Made by a program: the position numbers and the translations under genes
From: Candidatus Saccharimonadota bacterium
GTDB taxonomy: Bacteria > Eremiobacterota > Xenobia > Xenobiales > Xenobiaceae
DNA: 6,400 bases
Reading direction: 5' to 3'
NCBI GenBank assembly: GCA_004554425.1
Contig: SFMI01000102.1
Span: forward strand, 1 to 6,400
Shown here: positions 5,763-6,400 of the stretch, piece after piece
Layout: the number at the start of each line of letters is the position of its first letter
Position numbering within the stretch: the stretch's first letter is position 1
The notes under the pieces: model-generated
Database searches by the model: none
What the model was told of the DNA's origin: nothing
Seen by the model: the letters and a program-made list of their open reading frames with translations, nothing else

Positions 5763-6104
5763 ATGGATTCTGCGTATCATGTAGTTTTGGTCACCGTTTC
5801 GTCTACTTCAGAAGCAAAATCCATCGCTCATCATGTCTTGGAAGAGCGTTTGGCAGCCTGTGTAAATTTGGTGCCCAAAATTTCTTCTATATATTGGTGG
5901 GAAGGCAAAATTGAAGAGTGTCGCGAGACGCTTATGATTATGAAAACCAGGCAAGACAAGTTGGATGAATTGATCTCTTCTATAAAACAACTCCATTCTT
6001 ATAATATTCCTGAAATAATTTCTGTGCCACTGGGAAAAAGCAGTGAAGATTACTTGCGCTGGATTGATACTTCTATGACTAATCCTCAAACTCAGAATGG
6101 ATAA
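5763..6104 (+). CDS. cutA: CutA family divalent-cation tolerance protein
   Basis: The 113-aa protein has the usual CutA length and layout, a ferredoxin-like fold that forms very stable trimers. Signature parts are VTVSSTSEAKSIAHHVLEER (10-29), the LAACVNLVP segment (30-38), the YWWEGKIEE strand region (44-52), the MIMKT core strand (58-62) and HSYNIPEIISVPL (78-90), where most members have HPY. The last residues, NPQTQNG, are a short variable tail. The family was linked to copper tolerance in Escherichia coli and to membrane anchoring of acetylcholinesterase in mammals, but its bacterial function remains unsettled. The start ATG is supported by GAGGAGAGG (5742-5750), 12 nt upstream. The downstream transporter gene begins within a few bases of the stop, which suggests one operon. 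Confidence 0.95.
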   Translation: MDSAYHVVLVTVSSTSEAKSIAHHVLEERLAACVNLVPKISSIYWWEGKIEECRETLMIMKTRQDKLDELISSIKQLHSYNIPEIISVPLGKSSEDYLRWIDTSMTNPQTQNG

Positions 6105-6108
6105 AAGA

Positions 6109-6400
6109 ATGGCTGACGACAATAAAGTTTCCCTATCTGGGAATGATAATAAGGTTCCGACCTCTTTTAGTCTGTCCACTTGGATGAAAATCGCCATCAT
6201 GGCTGCTCTGTCGCTTTTGCTTATGTTAGTTGTCAGGCTGCCTATTATACCTATTGCTCCGTTTTTGACCTTCGATTTTGCCGAAGTACCTGCTTTAATT
6301 TTGGCCTTTTCGTTTGGCCCTTGGGCTGGAGCTTTGGTTGTAGCCATTAAGTGTGCACTTTTTATGTTTATCAATTTCCATCCCATGGAACTTATAGGTG
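6109..6400 (+). CDS. ECF transporter S component, probably RibU-like (riboflavin), partial
   Basis: The gene runs off the right edge; 97 codons are visible. A polar N-terminus (1-24) leads into a first membrane helix (about 25-44), a short loop rich in Pro and Ile, and then FDFAEVPALILAFSFGPWAG (55-74) continuing into a second hydrophobic stretch to about residue 90. The aspartate followed by xxxVPAL and the FGPxAG turn are typical of RibU-type S components, the substrate-binding membrane subunits that work with the shared EcfA/EcfT energising module. Riboflavin is the likely ligand, but the rest of the protein is needed to exclude other vitamins. The ATG at 6109 has a weak GGA 7 nt upstream. 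An in-frame ATG at 6097 would overlap the cutA stop by 8 nt and add MDKR. Either way the gene looks translationally linked to cutA. Confidence 0.85.
   Translation, partial: MADDNKVSLSGNDNKVPTSFSLSTWMKIAIMAALSLLLMLVVRLPIIPIAPFLTFDFAEVPALILAFSFGPWAGALVVAIKCALFMFINFHPMELIG

Overview
The window looks like chromosomal DNA from a low-to-moderate GC bacterium. The intergenic regions are AT-rich, Shine-Dalgarno sites are clear, and hairpin terminators end in U-tracts. It carries a CymR/IscR-like Rrf2 regulator next to cysK, a TPP riboswitch, and a RibU-like ECF transporter S component, a set common in Firmicutes and some other anaerobic or host-associated lineages. The large acidic protein and the 186-aa protein recall, to me, uncharacterised families seen in deltaproteobacterial and other lineages. 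I cannot assign a phylum from the sequence alone. I see no mobile element, tRNA, rRNA or CRISPR array.

Region 1 (1-1283) is a cysteine-biosynthesis locus. The first 13 codons of an Rrf2-family regulator leave the window on the minus strand. It is divergent from cysK, which has a near-consensus sigma-70 promoter. The shared intergenic region carries nested inverted repeats built from TACTACT/AGTAGTA half-sites, a good candidate operator. cysK ends in an 18-bp palindrome, followed by a strong bidirectional terminator shared with the converging gene.

Region 2 (1311-4762) is on the minus strand. A TPP riboswitch (about 4594-4690) lies upstream of an unrecognised 147-aa helical protein rather than a recognisable thiamine gene. 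An intrinsic terminator follows that gene. Next comes a separate gene for a roughly 849-aa cytoplasmic protein with an N-terminal coiled coil, a long acidic disordered middle and a globular C-terminal domain.

Region 3 (4763-6400) is on the plus strand. A leader of several hundred bases contains nested inverted repeats that could fold into a structured RNA. It precedes a GTG-started 186-aa protein of unknown function, then cutA (divalent-cation tolerance family), then the start of an ECF S component that is probably a riboflavin transporter. The last two genes are separated by only 4 nt or overlap by 8 nt, depending on the start chosen, so they are probably co-transcribed.

The points most worth a second look are the TPP riboswitch with no obvious thiamine gene behind it, the possible structured leader at 4914-5018, and the two uncharacterised proteins (849 aa and 186 aa).
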